From: an uncultured Pelagibacteraceae bacterium
Lineage (GTDB): Bacteria > Pseudomonadota > Alphaproteobacteria > Pelagibacterales > Pelagibacteraceae
NCBI GenBank assembly: GCA_902627735.1
Contig: CACOKI010000001.1
Span: 62,001 to 126,000 of the forward strand
Reading direction: 5' to 3'
DNA: 64,000 nucleotides
The position numbers and the translations under genes are program-made. This document shows positions 27,849 through 38,171 of this stretch, piece after piece. The notes beneath the pieces were generated by a model that was not told where the DNA came from, ran no database searches, and saw nothing but the letters and a program-made list of their open reading frames with translations. The stretch's first letter is position 1; each line of letters begins with the position of its first letter.

Positions 27849-28216
27849 ATTATTAGCTTTTCCTTTGGAATAAGCTCAGACCAAATTTTTTCAAGTTCAT
27901 AGAACTTTCTCTTTTCTGGATGAAAAATATGTACAATAATATCAATGCCATCTACTAATTTCCACTCACTGCTATCTATTCCTTCTATTTTAGAATTTTT
28001 AATACCATTATTTTTTAGCATTTCCAAAACTTGTTCAGATAATGCTTGAATATGTCTTGATGAAGTTCCGCTCGCTATTATCATATAATCAGCCATGGAA
28101 CTTTTATCTTTCAAATCTATACTTACAATATTTTGAGCTTTATTATTGTCTAGGGTTTTAACTACTACTTGCTTTAAATCTGAAATTTTATTCATTGAAT
28201 GTTCAAACTTTATCAA
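27845..28216 (-). CDS. rsfS: ribosome silencing factor RsfS
   Basis: LKDKSSMADYMIIASGTSSRHIQALSE, WKLVDGIDIIVHIFHPEKRKFYELEKIW. Confidence 0.93.
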   Translation of the reverse strand: MIKFEHSMNKISDLKQVVVKTLDNNKAQNIVSIDLKDKSSMADYMIIASGTSSRHIQALSEQVLEMLKNNGIKNSKIEGIDSSEWKLVDGIDIIVHIFHPEKRKFYELEKIWSELIPKEKLII

Positions 28217-28752
28217 ATTTTTCTTAATTGAGAAGATGAAATATTGACTTTATTAAAGTTTACAAATTTCAAATTTTTACCATTTAATCTTTTAAAAGAT
28301 ATAGAATTTAATGATTTCTTTTTATATCCATGACGATCAAAAACTACAATATTACATTTTTGTGAAATTTTTCTCCATTCATGCCATCTATGAAAGTTGA
28401 TTAAATTATCTGCTCCCATTAAGAAATAAATTTGATATTTTTTATTTTTATTTAGATAATTAATTAAATTTATTGTTCTATTAGATTTTAGAATTTTTTC
28501 ATAAAATTTTACTTTAATTAAAGTATTTGATCCAATAATCTTTTTACATCCTTTAACTCTATCTCGAATACTTGTGTTACTTTTTTTTTTTAGGGGATTT
28601 TTTTTAGTTATCGCCCATATAATTTTTTTTAATTTATATAATTTTGCAGCTTTCTTAGATATAGCTAAATGTCCCTTGTGAGCTGGATTAAAAGAACCAC
28701 CAAGAATTCCTATTTTATTTTTATAGTTTAATTTATTTTCTTGTTTTCCCAT
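28213..28752 (-). CDS. nadD: nicotinate-nucleotide adenylyltransferase
   Basis: GILGGSFNPAHKGHLAIS, FLMGADNLINFHRWHEWR, ISSSQLRKI. Confidence 0.93.
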   Translation of the reverse strand: MGKQENKLNYKNKIGILGGSFNPAHKGHLAISKKAAKLYKLKKIIWAITKKNPLKKKSNTSIRDRVKGCKKIIGSNTLIKVKFYEKILKSNRTINLINYLNKNKKYQIYFLMGADNLINFHRWHEWRKISQKCNIVVFDRHGYKKKSLNSISFKRLNGKNLKFVNFNKVNISSSQLRKI

Positions 28753-29983
28753 TACTTATAACTTGATATTTGTACGAAACTAATTGATTTAATCCGACAG
28801 GACCTCTTGGTGGAAGTTTATTAGTTGATATACCAACTTCACCCCCAAATCCAAACTCTCCACCATCTGCAAATTGAGTTGAAGTATTATGCATTGCAAT
28901 AGAGCTATTCACTTTAATTAAAAATTTTTTTGCAGTTGCTTTATTATTAGTAATTATAGAGTCTGTATGCATAGTACCAAATTTATTAATATGATTAATA
29001 GCTTCTTCTAAGTCTTTGACAGATTTAACTGAAACTGTTGGTGACAAATACTCTTTTGACCAATCTTTATTATTAGCTTTAAATATTTTTCCTTTGTAGA
29101 ATTTTCTTATTTTTTGGTCACCAATAATTTTACAACCGTGATTCTCTAAGTTTTTCAAAATTGAAATACATGATTTTTTTAAGATTTTTTCATGAATTAA
29201 AATAGTTTCTGTTGCACCACAGATTGCAGTATTTCTTAATTTTGCATTAAGAACAATTTTTTGAGCAATTTTTATATTTGCATCTTTATCTACGAAAGTA
29301 TGACAAATTCCCTCTAAGTGCCCAATAGTTGGTAAATTAGATAATATTTGAACTTTTTTAACTAAACTTTTTCCTCCTCTTGGAATAATAACATCAATAT
29401 ATTTATTCATTTTTGTTAATAAAAAATTAACAACTTTCCTATTTTTACTAGAAATGAATTGAACAAAATTTTTATCAATTTTATTTTTTTTTAAAGAGTT
29501 TCTAAATAATTTTGATAATATTTTATTTGAATGAAATGCCTCTTTACCACCTTTTAAAATCACAGGATTACCAGACTTGAAACATAAAGAGGCAATATCA
29601 GATGTAACATTTGGCCTACTTTCATAGATAATACCAATTACTCCTATAGGAATTGTTACTTTTGAAATACTTAAACCATTTGGTCTTTTCCACTTTTCTA
29701 AAGTGACATTAGTTGGATCTTTGATTTTGATTATTGCTTTAATTGAATTAATAATATTAAAAATTTTTTTTTCATCTAAAATAAGACGATTGATTAAATT
29801 TTTTTTTAATTTTTCTTTTTGAGCTTTATAAACATCTTTCTTATTTTGATGAATAATTATTTTTTTATTTTTTTCAATGAGATTACAATAATCTTTTAAA
29901 ACTTTATTTTTTTTCTTTGAATTTAATTCAAAAGAAAAAGCTTTTTTTGATCTATTTCCAATTTTTATTAATTCATTTTTCAT
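28733..29983 (-). CDS. proA: glutamate-5-semialdehyde dehydrogenase
   Basis: IGVIGIIYESRPNVTSDIASLCFKSGNPVILKGGKEA, IIPRGGKSLVK. Confidence 0.95.
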   Translation of the reverse strand: MKNELIKIGNRSKKAFSFELNSKKKNKVLKDYCNLIEKNKKIIIHQNKKDVYKAQKEKLKKNLINRLILDEKKIFNIINSIKAIIKIKDPTNVTLEKWKRPNGLSISKVTIPIGVIGIIYESRPNVTSDIASLCFKSGNPVILKGGKEAFHSNKILSKLFRNSLKKNKIDKNFVQFISSKNRKVVNFLLTKMNKYIDVIIPRGGKSLVKKVQILSNLPTIGHLEGICHTFVDKDANIKIAQKIVLNAKLRNTAICGATETILIHEKILKKSCISILKNLENHGCKIIGDQKIRKFYKGKIFKANNKDWSKEYLSPTVSVKSVKDLEEAINHINKFGTMHTDSIITNNKATAKKFLIKVNSSIAMHNTSTQFADGGEFGFGGEVGISTNKLPPRGPVGLNQLVSYKYQVISNGKTRK

Positions 29984-31089
29984 TAAATTTTAACCATATC
30001 ATCTTTATGAACAACTTCAGATTTTGAAATATAACCAAGTATTTTTTTAATTTCATTAGAATGACACCCTAAAATTTTATTTATTTCGTAAGATGAAAAA
30101 GAACTTAATCCTCGAGCAAATTCTTTGCGTTTATTATCTAGAATTTTAATATGATCTCCTTTTTTAAAATTACCTGATACTTTTTTTATACCTGCAGCAA
30201 GTAAACTTTTGCCATTTACAAGAGCTTTTTTAGCACCATCGTCAATAATAAGTTCTCCTTTGGGAGAAACAGAGCTAATAATCCATTTTTTTCTAGCGTC
30301 TAATTTTGGTATTTTAGAAATAAACCAAGTACAATTATTTTTTTTTTCTATTTGGTTAATAGGATTTAGATATAATCCATTAGCTATTATCATATTACAA
30401 CCAGCCAAATTACAAATTTTTGCAGCTTCAATTTTTGTATCCATTCCGCCACTCCCAAATTTATTCACACCTTTTATACTGATGTTTTTTGTTTCTTTTT
30501 CAAGATTTGAAATTTTTTTAATTAATTTAGCATTTTTAAAAGCCTTTGGATTTTTTGTAAAAAGACCATCAACATCAGATAATAAAATTAATGTATCTGC
30601 ATTAGTAATTTGAGCTACACGAGAGGCAAGTCTATCATTATCACCATATTTAATTTCGGAAGTAGCTATTGTGTCATTCTCATTAACTATTGGAATGTAG
30701 TTAAGATGAAAAAGATTTTCAAAAGTTCTTTTTGCATTAATAGATCTTCTTCTTTCTTCAGTGTCATCTAAGGTTAAAAGAATTTGAGATATGTTTAGTT
30801 TATATTTAGAAAAGGTTTGTGAAAATAAATTCATCAACTCAATTTGTCCTATTGAAGCTATTGCTTGACTTTTATCAAGTTTCAGATTTGTCTTATTAAA
30901 TTTCATTTTCTTGCAACCCAGGGCAATAGCACCAGAACTAACAATTATAACTTTTTTATTGTTTGATTTAAGTTTTTTTATATCTTTCGCAAAACTTGAT
31001 AACCATTTAATTCTTTTTTTCCCATTTTTATCTACTAATAAGGATGATCCAATTTTAATTACAATAATTTTTGAATTTTTAAGATGCAT
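29983..31089 (-). CDS. proB: glutamate 5-kinase
   Basis: [44 protein letters not shown]-terminal PUA domain. Confidence 0.95.
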   Translation of the reverse strand: MHLKNSKIIVIKIGSSLLVDKNGKKRIKWLSSFAKDIKKLKSNNKKVIIVSSGAIALGCKKMKFNKTNLKLDKSQAIASIGQIELMNLFSQTFSKYKLNISQILLTLDDTEERRRSINAKRTFENLFHLNYIPIVNENDTIATSEIKYGDNDRLASRVAQITNADTLILLSDVDGLFTKNPKAFKNAKLIKKISNLEKETKNISIKGVNKFGSGGMDTKIEAAKICNLAGCNMIIANGLYLNPINQIEKKNNCTWFISKIPKLDARKKWIISSVSPKGELIIDDGAKKALVNGKSLLAAGIKKVSGNFKKGDHIKILDNKRKEFARGLSSFSSYEINKILGCHSNEIKKILGYISKSEVVHKDDMVKI

Positions 31090-32062
31090 AATTAATTAGT
31101 TTAGCTTTAATTTTTGATACAGAGTTTTTTTCTAAAGTAGATAAAGTTAATACTTCACACTTTTTATCTTTTGAAAAGTCCGTCACTATATTTTTGACTA
31201 TATCTTTATCAATTAAATCTATTTTATTTAAAACAACTAACTCTTTTTTTTTGGTAAGTTCCGAACTATATTTTTGTAATTCATTTTTTACTTGATTATA
31301 TGATTGTACTAAATTTTCATTAGTAATATCTATTAAGTGAAGAAGTGATTTACACCTCTCGATATGTTTTAAAAATTGTATACCAAGGCCAGTCCCTTGG
31401 TGTGCTCCTTCAATCAAACCTGGAATATCAGCTATAGTAATTTCTTTATCATCATAACTAGCAACTCCTAAGTTTGGGTTTAAGGTAGTAAATTGATAAT
31501 TTGCTATTTTTGGATTTGCATTTGTTATAGCTGCTAATAAACTTGATTTTCCTGCATTAGGTAATCCAATAATTCCTATATCGGCAATTGTTTTTAATTG
31601 CAGCCAAATTGTAAATTCTTCACCAGTTGTGCCTTTTGTAAATTTTCTTGGTGCTCTATTTGTTGAACTTTTAAATCTAGTATTTCCTAACCCCCCTTTA
31701 CCCCCAGATGCTGCAACATATTTTTCACCAATTTTTGTAAAATCATAAATTAAAGTTTTATTATCCTCTTCAAAAACCTGGGTACCTAAAGGAACTTTTA
31801 GAATTAAATCTTCTCCACCTTTTCCAGTACGATTTTGACCAGAACCATTCTCTCCACGTTGTGCTTTATGATGTTGCTGATACCTGTAATCAATTAATGT
31901 ATTAAGATTTTGCTCTGCTTTTAAAATAATAGAACCACCTTTTCCACCATCACCACCGTCAGGGCCTCCAAACTCTATGAATTTTTCACGCCTAAAACTC
32001 GGTGAGCCATCTCCACCGTTACCAGCTTTTATATAAATCTTTACTTGATCAAGAAATTTCAT
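31079..32062 (-). CDS. obgE: Obg GTPase
   Basis: Glycine-rich Obg fold ([30 protein letters not shown]), [27 protein letters not shown]. Confidence 0.96.
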   Translation of the reverse strand: MKFLDQVKIYIKAGNGGDGSPSFRREKFIEFGGPDGGDGGKGGSIILKAEQNLNTLIDYRYQQHHKAQRGENGSGQNRTGKGGEDLILKVPLGTQVFEEDNKTLIYDFTKIGEKYVAASGGKGGLGNTRFKSSTNRAPRKFTKGTTGEEFTIWLQLKTIADIGIIGLPNAGKSSLLAAITNANPKIANYQFTTLNPNLGVASYDDKEITIADIPGLIEGAHQGTGLGIQFLKHIERCKSLLHLIDITNENLVQSYNQVKNELQKYSSELTKKKELVVLNKIDLIDKDIVKNIVTDFSKDKKCEVLTLSTLEKNSVSKIKAKLINYAS

Positions 32063-32090
32063 AATACAACGCTAATTTTAAGTTGTACTA

Positions 32091-32345
32091 TTAATTGGGC
32101 TTTACTGAAACTAAAGTTCTATCTGATTTAGTTTTTTTAAAAACAACTTTGCCTTTTATCACTGAAAATATTGAGTGATCTTTACCCATTCCAACATTTT
32201 TGCCTGGAAAGATTTTTGTTCCTCTTTGTCTTACTATAATATTTCCAGGAATTACGGATTCTCCACCGTATTTTTTAACACCAAGTCTTCGTCCAGCACT
32301 ATCTCTACCGTTTCTTGATGATCCACCTGCTTTTTTTGTTGCCAT
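32091..32345 (-). CDS. rpmA: 50S ribosomal protein L27
   Basis: [29 protein letters not shown]. Confidence 0.98.
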   Translation of the reverse strand: MATKKAGGSSRNGRDSAGRRLGVKKYGGESVIPGNIIVRQRGTKIFPGKNVGMGKDHSIFSVIKGKVVFKKTKSDRTLVSVKPN

Positions 32346-32357
32346 AATTTTTCCTAA

Positions 32358-32756
32358 TTACTTATTTGTCTTCTTTTCTGTCACTTCCTTTTTTGAAGGT
32401 TTAGAAATTTTTTCAGCTTCAGATAAAATTTTACCATCTTTTGAAAAAATTTTGTCTATTCTGATCATAGAATATTCTTGTCTATGTCCATTTTTTCTTC
32501 TTGAATTATGTCTTCTTCTTTTTTTAAAGATTAAAATAGTTCTATTTTTGCTATTCTTAATTAAGTTAGCCTCTACTTTTGCACCTTGTACAGTTGGTGC
32601 ACCAATTTCAATTATCTTATTATCACCGTATGCTAATATTTCCTTAAATTCAATTTTACTATCAGGCTTTGAATTAGGTAGTTTTTCTATCTTTAAGATT
32701 TCACCCGATCTAACTTTATATTGTTTTCCACCTGTTTGTATTACTGCGTATGACAT
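32358..32756 (-). CDS. rplU: 50S ribosomal protein L21
   Basis: MSYAVIQTGGKQYKVRSGE; KRRRHNSRRKNGHRQEYSMIRI. Confidence 0.97.
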   Translation of the reverse strand: MSYAVIQTGGKQYKVRSGEILKIEKLPNSKPDSKIEFKEILAYGDNKIIEIGAPTVQGAKVEANLIKNSKNRTILIFKKRRRHNSRRKNGHRQEYSMIRIDKIFSKDGKILSEAEKISKPSKKEVTEKKTNK

Positions 32757-32781
32757 ATTGTTGTGTAATTTTAATTAACGC

Positions 32782-32809
32782 AATATAGTCTCAGCTAACT
32801 CATAGTCAA
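32782..32809 (-). promoter_or_regulatory. putative sigma70 promoter for rplU-rpmA (-35 TTGACT, 16-nt spacer, -10 TATATT)
   Basis: Reverse strand TTGACT (32804-32809), 16 nt, TATATT (32782-32787), ~25 nt upstream of the rplU ATG. Confidence 0.6.
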
Positions 32810-32819
32810 GTTATATAAA

Positions 32820-33539
32820 CTAAAAATTATCCTTTAAATCTCTTAATTTTGAAAAGGTTTTTAAATCTTTAGCCTTAAGAAATATATTGCACTCCAGCTC
32901 TTCAGCTAGAGTTGTTGGAAGTGTAGGAAGATTATTGCTAATTTTGTCTTTAATCTTAATTATCTTTTCTTGGAGTCTAATATTTTCTGAGTCATTATTT
33001 AAACAAAAAATTGAATTTTGAAGTGTATATTCGTGCCCACAATAAATTTCAGTATCTCTAGAAAGTTCTTTTATTTTTTTTAAAGAATTAAACATTTGTT
33101 CATATGTTCCTTCAAATAATCTTCCACAACCAAGAGAAAATAATGTATCACCAGTAAAAATTTTTTTTTCTTTATAAAAATGAAAAGCAATATGTCCAGT
33201 TGTATGACCTGGTATATGATAAATTTTCGCTTCAAAATTATCCTTCTTCCATATTTGATTATTTTCTACAAGGATATCAATTTCAGGAATTCGATCTTTA
33301 TCATCTTTAAAACCAACTACTTTTGAATTGTATTTTTTTTTTAATTTTTTATTTCCACCTACATGATCATAATGATGATGAGTATTTAAAATATATTTTA
33401 AGTTTAATTTATTTTTTTCAATTATTTTTATAACTGGCTCAGACTCACTTGGATCTATAACACATGCATTTTTTTTATTTTTATCAAATATTAAATATGA
33501 GTAATTGTCATTTAAACATGGGATTATTTTTACTTCCAT
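32820..33539 (-). CDS. gloB: hydroxyacylglutathione hydrolase (glyoxalase II)
   Basis: THHHYDHVGG, HIPGHTTGHIAFHF, FTGDTLFSLGCGRLFEG, CGHEYTLQN. Confidence 0.94.
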   Translation of the reverse strand: MEVKIIPCLNDNYSYLIFDKNKKNACVIDPSESEPVIKIIEKNKLNLKYILNTHHHYDHVGGNKKLKKKYNSKVVGFKDDKDRIPEIDILVENNQIWKKDNFEAKIYHIPGHTTGHIAFHFYKEKKIFTGDTLFSLGCGRLFEGTYEQMFNSLKKIKELSRDTEIYCGHEYTLQNSIFCLNNDSENIRLQEKIIKIKDKISNNLPTLPTTLAEELECNIFLKAKDLKTFSKLRDLKDNF

Positions 33540-33540
33540 T

Positions 33541-34137
33541 TTAACTTTCTATTAAAAAAATACCAAGATTTGAACTCAAATTTTTTATATTTAGGTTAGA
33601 ATTTGTAATAATGGATGGTTGATCATTTTTCAGAGCTATAGATTTTGATAGTTTGAAACTCATTGTTTTACTAAAATTAACAAAATCTTTTATTGTACAA
33701 AGGTGAATGTTTGCAGTGTTGTACCATTCATCTGGTAAAGTTTTTGTTACAGGCATTGTGCCTTTTAATAAAAGATGTAACCTCACTTTCCAATAACCAA
33801 AATTTGGTATTGTGACTATGGCTTGTTTACCAATCCTTAATAGTTCATTTATTACTTTTTCAGGTTTAAGGAAAGCCTGCAGAGTTTGACCTAAAATCAC
33901 GTAGTCAAATGACTTATCTGGAAATTGTTTTAAATCATCTTCAGCATTACCTTCAATAATTGTTAATCCTTTGGCAATACAATTTTGAACTTTAGTTTTT
34001 GAAATTTCTATTCCTCTAATATTTGCTTTTTTTTCTTTAATAAGAAATTCCATCAAAATGCCATCGCCACAACCAACATCAAGTACATGAGAATTTTTAT
34101 CAATTAAATTTGATATTATTTTAAATTCTGATTTCAT
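33541..34137 (-). CDS. metW: MetW-family methionine biosynthesis methyltransferase-like protein
   Basis: VLDVGCGDGILMEFL; IPNFGYWKVRLHLLLKGTMPVTKTLPDEWYNTANIHLCTIKDF; next to metX. Confidence 0.93.
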   Translation of the reverse strand: MKSEFKIISNLIDKNSHVLDVGCGDGILMEFLIKEKKANIRGIEISKTKVQNCIAKGLTIIEGNAEDDLKQFPDKSFDYVILGQTLQAFLKPEKVINELLRIGKQAIVTIPNFGYWKVRLHLLLKGTMPVTKTLPDEWYNTANIHLCTIKDFVNFSKTMSFKLSKSIALKNDQPSIITNSNLNIKNLSSNLGIFLIES

Positions 34138-34139
34138 AT

Positions 34140-35258
34140 TTATTCCTCTAAGTATGATTTATCTAAAAAATTTTTAAGTGCTTTTAAAAAATCAGGCACA
34201 TCTAATAAAAAGGAATCATGCCCTTTATCTGATTTAATTTCCACAAATCCCACATTTGCTCCAATAGAATTTAATGCAATAACTATATCTTTATTTTCTT
34301 GAGTTGGATAAAGCCAATCTGATGTAAATGATATAACAAAAAATTTTGCTTTAGTATTTTTGAATGCATTTGATAAATTACCATTATTTTGCTTTACCAA
34401 ATCAAAATAATCCATTGCTCTGGTGATGTATAAATAGCTATTAGCATCAAATCGATCTACAAACACAGATCCTTGGTATCTTAAATAACTTTCAATTTGA
34501 AAGTCAGCATCAAATCCAAATTTTAGATCATCTCTTTCTTGAAGTTTTCTTCCAAATTTTTCTTGAAGCCCTTTTTTTGATAGATAAGTAATATGAGCAG
34601 CCATTCTGGCAACTGCTAAACCTTTATCTGGAATAGTATTTTTAGACGAATATTCTCCATCTTGCCATTTGTGGTCAGCTGCTATTGCTTGTCTACCAAG
34701 TTCATTGAAAGCAATATTTTGCGCTGAATGACTAGAGGTACAAGCTATAGGTACTGCAGTTTTAGTTTTATCAGGATAATTACTAACAAATTGTAAAACT
34801 TGCATTCCACCCATTGATCCTCCAACAACTGAAAAAAGTTTTTTAATACCAAAATGATCCAATAAATTTTTTTGTGCATTTACCATATCATTAATAGTAA
34901 TTACCGGAAAATCGGTGCCGTATATTTTTTTAGTTTCAGGATTTTGATGACCAGGTCCAAAAGAACCCATACAACCACCGATAACATTTGCACAAATTAC
35001 AAAATATTTTTTTGTATCAATAGATTTACCGGGCCCAACTGCATAACTCCACCAACCATCTTTATTTGTTACAGGATTAACCCCAGTAACAAACTGATCC
35101 CCTGTTAAGGCATGAAAAACTAAAATTGCATTATCTTTTTCTTTATTTAATGAACCATAGGTTTCATATGCTAGAGGAAAATTATTGATAGTTTTACCAC
35201 AATCTAATTTGAGTGGTTTATCAATAGTTATTGTTTTTATATTTTCTTTAAAATTCAT
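34140..35258 (-). CDS. metX: homoserine O-acyltransferase MetX
   Basis: [31 protein letters not shown] nucleophile elbow, late GHDSFLLD. Confidence 0.95.
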   Translation of the reverse strand: MNFKENIKTITIDKPLKLDCGKTINNFPLAYETYGSLNKEKDNAILVFHALTGDQFVTGVNPVTNKDGWWSYAVGPGKSIDTKKYFVICANVIGGCMGSFGPGHQNPETKKIYGTDFPVITINDMVNAQKNLLDHFGIKKLFSVVGGSMGGMQVLQFVSNYPDKTKTAVPIACTSSHSAQNIAFNELGRQAIAADHKWQDGEYSSKNTIPDKGLAVARMAAHITYLSKKGLQEKFGRKLQERDDLKFGFDADFQIESYLRYQGSVFVDRFDANSYLYITRAMDYFDLVKQNNGNLSNAFKNTKAKFFVISFTSDWLYPTQENKDIVIALNSIGANVGFVEIKSDKGHDSFLLDVPDFLKALKNFLDKSYLEE

Positions 35259-35289
35259 AATTTAAGCAGATTTTTGAATTGTGAGAAAA

Positions 35290-35346
35290 AAAACTTATTT
35301 AGCGGTTTTTTTAAAGCGCTCGCAATTCAGGTAAATCAGCGCAGAA
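35290..35346 (-). ncRNA. SAM-II riboswitch (S-adenosylmethionine) in the metX leader
   Basis: Reverse strand TTTCTGCGCTGATTTACCTGAATTGCGAGCGCTTTAAAAAAACCGCTAAATAAGT matches the SAM-II layout: GCGCTGATTTA...ATTGC.AGCGC stem P1 plus GCTAAA pseudoknot partner. Lies directly upstream of metX. Confidence 0.9.
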
Positions 35347-35348
35347 AT

Positions 35349-35377
35349 TTTGTACAAGATGTTATTTGTTATGTCAA
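35349..35377 (-). promoter_or_regulatory. putative sigma70 promoter for the SAM-II/metX/metW/gloB transcript
   Basis: Reverse strand TTGACA (35372-35377), 17-nt spacer, TACAAA (35349-35354); the transcription start would fall at the 5' edge of the riboswitch. Confidence 0.65.
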
Positions 35378-35449
35378 TTTTAAAATTTTATTTACTAATA
35401 CTATATAAAAAATTGTTATTTTAATTATAAAGGCCTAAAAATTAAAAAT

Positions 35450-36535
35450 ATGACTGCTATAAAATTTAAAAAATTCAATATAGATACTTACAAGCCCGGA
35501 AGGTCTGTTATTAAGAATATGAAGAAAGTTATAAAACTTTCTGCAAACGAATCTGCTTTGGGAGTGAGTTTAAAGGTTCAGAAAATTATATCAAAAAAGA
35601 ATTTAAGTTTTTTTAGATATCCAGATCCAAAATCAAAAAAATTAAGAATGGAAATATCCAAAAAATTCAAATGTGATATGGAAAGGATTATTTGTGGCTC
35701 TGGATCTGACGAAGTAATTCAAATGCTTTGTCAATTATTTCTTAAACCAAAAGATGAAGTAATTGTTCCTCAGTTTAGTTTTTTAATGTATAGAATTTAT
35801 GCAAAAATAGTTGGTGCAAATGTAGTATTTGCCAAAGAGAAAAAATTTAAGGTATCAGTTACAGAAATAATTAAAAAAGTAACAAAAAAAACTAAGATAG
35901 TTTTTATTGCAAATCCAAATAACCCAACTGGAACTTTTCTAAATAAAAATGAACTAATTAAATTAAGAAAAAGATTAAGAAAAAATGTCTTGTTAGTGGT
36001 CGATGATGCTTACTTCGAGTACATGAAAAATTCAGGTTATGTATCTGGTCTAGATTTATTTAAGAATAAAGAAAATGTTTTTATATTAAGAACGTTTTCA
36101 AAAATTTATGGCTTATCATCTTTGAGGGTTGGATGGGGATATGGCACAAAAAAAATTATTGACGCCTTAAATACAATTAAGCCGCCATTTAATGTTAATG
36201 AAGTTGCCCAAAAAGCTGCTGTAGAATCTCTAAAAGATGTAAAATTTATATCCCGTTCAGTTAAACATAATATTTTTTATGCAAAAAAATTAAAATTTTT
36301 TCTACAAAAATATGGTATTACTTCAAATGATGTTTCTGCTAATTTTTTGCTCTTAAATTTTGCGAAATGTAAATTTAAAGCAAAGAATTTTAATGAGAAA
36401 TTAAAAAATAAAGGTATCATTTTAAGATCCACTGAAGAAGGTTATAAAATAAAAAACATGTTGCGATTATCAATTGGATCAGTAAATGATAATTTAAGAT
36501 TTATGAGTGCAGTAAAAAGTATATTTAATAAATGA
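35450..36535 (+). CDS. hisC: histidinol-phosphate aminotransferase
   Basis: PLP aminotransferase; KLSANESALG, NPNNPTGTF, VDDAYFEY, RTFSKIYGLSSLRVGWG. Confidence 0.9.
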   Translation: MTAIKFKKFNIDTYKPGRSVIKNMKKVIKLSANESALGVSLKVQKIISKKNLSFFRYPDPKSKKLRMEISKKFKCDMERIICGSGSDEVIQMLCQLFLKPKDEVIVPQFSFLMYRIYAKIVGANVVFAKEKKFKVSVTEIIKKVTKKTKIVFIANPNNPTGTFLNKNELIKLRKRLRKNVLLVVDDAYFEYMKNSGYVSGLDLFKNKENVFILRTFSKIYGLSSLRVGWGYGTKKIIDALNTIKPPFNVNEVAQKAAVESLKDVKFISRSVKHNIFYAKKLKFFLQKYGITSNDVSANFLLLNFAKCKFKAKNFNEKLKNKGIILRSTEEGYKIKNMLRLSIGSVNDNLRFMSAVKSIFNK

Positions 36536-37428
36536 AAAATATATTATTGATTGGATGTGGTCTATTAGGATCATCTTTACTAAGAAGAATTCATAAAAAA
36601 AAAATTGCAAAAAAAATTTTTGTTTATGAAAAATCAAAAAAAAATATATCAAAAATAAAAAAATTAAGATTACCTGGAATTATAGTTAATAAGTTAAGTA
36701 ATGTAGTTTCAAAATCAGAATTAATTATTTTTTGTACTCCTATGAGTGAATACAAAAAATTAATTCTCAAAATAAATAAAGGTCTCACTACAAGTCATAT
36801 TATAACTGATATCGGTTCATCAAAATTAGAGACTATGTTAGTTTTAAAAAAGAGTTTAAAAAAAAATGTTTCTTGGACTTCAAGTCACCCAATTGCTGGT
36901 TCTGAAGTTAGCGGACCAGAAAATGGTAAACATAATTTATTTGAGAATAAGTGGTGTGTTTTAATTAAAGATAAAAAAACTAATTTGAGACATTTAAATT
37001 TTTTAAATTCTTTTTGGAAAAAAATGGGTTCTAAAGTTGTTATTATGAACTCTGAAAAACATGATAAAATTTTTTCTATCACAAGTCACTTACCTCATTT
37101 AATTGCATATAATTTAGTTAAATCCGCACAGGATTTTGAAAAAAAACAAAAATATAATTTAATTAAATATAGTGCGGGTGGTTTAAGAGATTTTTCTCGG
37201 ATCGCTGCTTCAAATGAGATTATGTGGAGAGATATTTTCTTTAATAATAAAAGAAATATCTCGAAAGCTATAGATTTATTTATAAAAAATTTGAATGAAT
37301 TTAAAAAGGATATTAACTTAAAGAACAATAAGTCAATAATAAAGAAGCTTATTCAAACTAAAAAAGTAAGATCAAAAATCATTAAGTTAAAGCAAGATAT
37401 TGATAAGCCTGATTTTGGAAGAAACTAA
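36532..37428 (+). CDS. tyrA: prephenate/arogenate dehydrogenase
   Basis: LIGCGLLGSSLLRRI, SHPIAGSEVSGPENG, ITSHLPHLIAYNL; overlaps the hisC stop. Confidence 0.92.
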   Translation: MKNILLIGCGLLGSSLLRRIHKKKIAKKIFVYEKSKKNISKIKKLRLPGIIVNKLSNVVSKSELIIFCTPMSEYKKLILKINKGLTTSHIITDIGSSKLETMLVLKKSLKKNVSWTSSHPIAGSEVSGPENGKHNLFENKWCVLIKDKKTNLRHLNFLNSFWKKMGSKVVIMNSEKHDKIFSITSHLPHLIAYNLVKSAQDFEKKQKYNLIKYSAGGLRDFSRIAASNEIMWRDIFFNNKRNISKAIDLFIKNLNEFKKDINLKNNKSIIKKLIQTKKVRSKIIKLKQDIDKPDFGRN

Positions 37429-38171
37429 TAATTTATTCTAGTAATTTTTTTTACTTTTAGAGAAGCTGTTTTTTTTATTCTATTAATTGTTTTAATTATT
37501 GGCATTATTATAACTTTTTTCTCAGGTCCATACGCATGAATAAGTTGTTTAGAATTTAAGCATATGGCAACATGACCTTTCCAAAATATGACATCTCCTT
37601 TTTTAAATTTTACTCTTTTTAAATTTTTTTTTGAGTACTTGATTTGATCTTTAGTATCTCTGGGATAAAATGAATTATTGTAAATAAAAAACATTTGTAC
37701 TAATGCTGAACAATCAATTCCTTTAAATGTTTTTCCACCCCAAACATATCTCACATTTAAAAATTTTTTAAATATTTTAATAAAATTCGACTCTTTATGA
37801 TTTATCCTTTGAATATTTTTTTTTTTAATCCATTTATCTTTTTCAATTTGAATATAATTTTTATTTTCTAATATAATTGATAATTTCGATCCAAGCGGAA
37901 GCCAATTATTTGTACCAATACCAGGTTTTTTGAAAATTCTTGCTTTAAGATCACTGATTTTATATTTTGGGTCAAATTTTTTGACGTATTTTGAATCTAT
38001 TATGTATCCAATATAGTTATCAAATAAAGTTTTAATTTTGATCCAATTTTTATTTTTTGACAAAATTTTAAATTTCTCACCATAAATAATTTGAGAAGTT
38101 ACCTCAGATAATTTTGAAGGTTTTTTATAGATATTAGAAAAACTATTTATAAAGTAAAAATTATTATTCAC
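37425..38171 (-). CDS. NlpC/P60 family peptidase with SH3-like domains
   Basis: YVWGGKTFKGIDCSALVQMFF catalytic Cys motif, KGDVIFWKGHVAICL His motif. Confidence 0.88.
   Translation of the reverse strand: MNNNFYFINSFSNIYKKPSKLSEVTSQIIYGEKFKILSKNKNWIKIKTLFDNYIGYIIDSKYVKKFDPKYKISDLKARIFKKPGIGTNNWLPLGSKLSIILENKNYIQIEKDKWIKKKNIQRINHKESNFIKIFKKFLNVRYVWGGKTFKGIDCSALVQMFFIYNNSFYPRDTKDQIKYSKKNLKRVKFKKGDVIFWKGHVAICLNSKQLIHAYGPEKKVIIMPIIKTINRIKKTASLKVKKITRINY

Noticed and set aside
30209-30613. 134-aa plus-strand ORF over proB
   Set aside because: Shadow ORF opposite a conserved kinase; hydrophobic translation expected from AT-rich antisense.
32200-32778. 192-aa plus-strand ORF over rpmA/rplU
   Set aside because: Long, but entirely antisense to two ribosomal protein genes; no recognisable motif.
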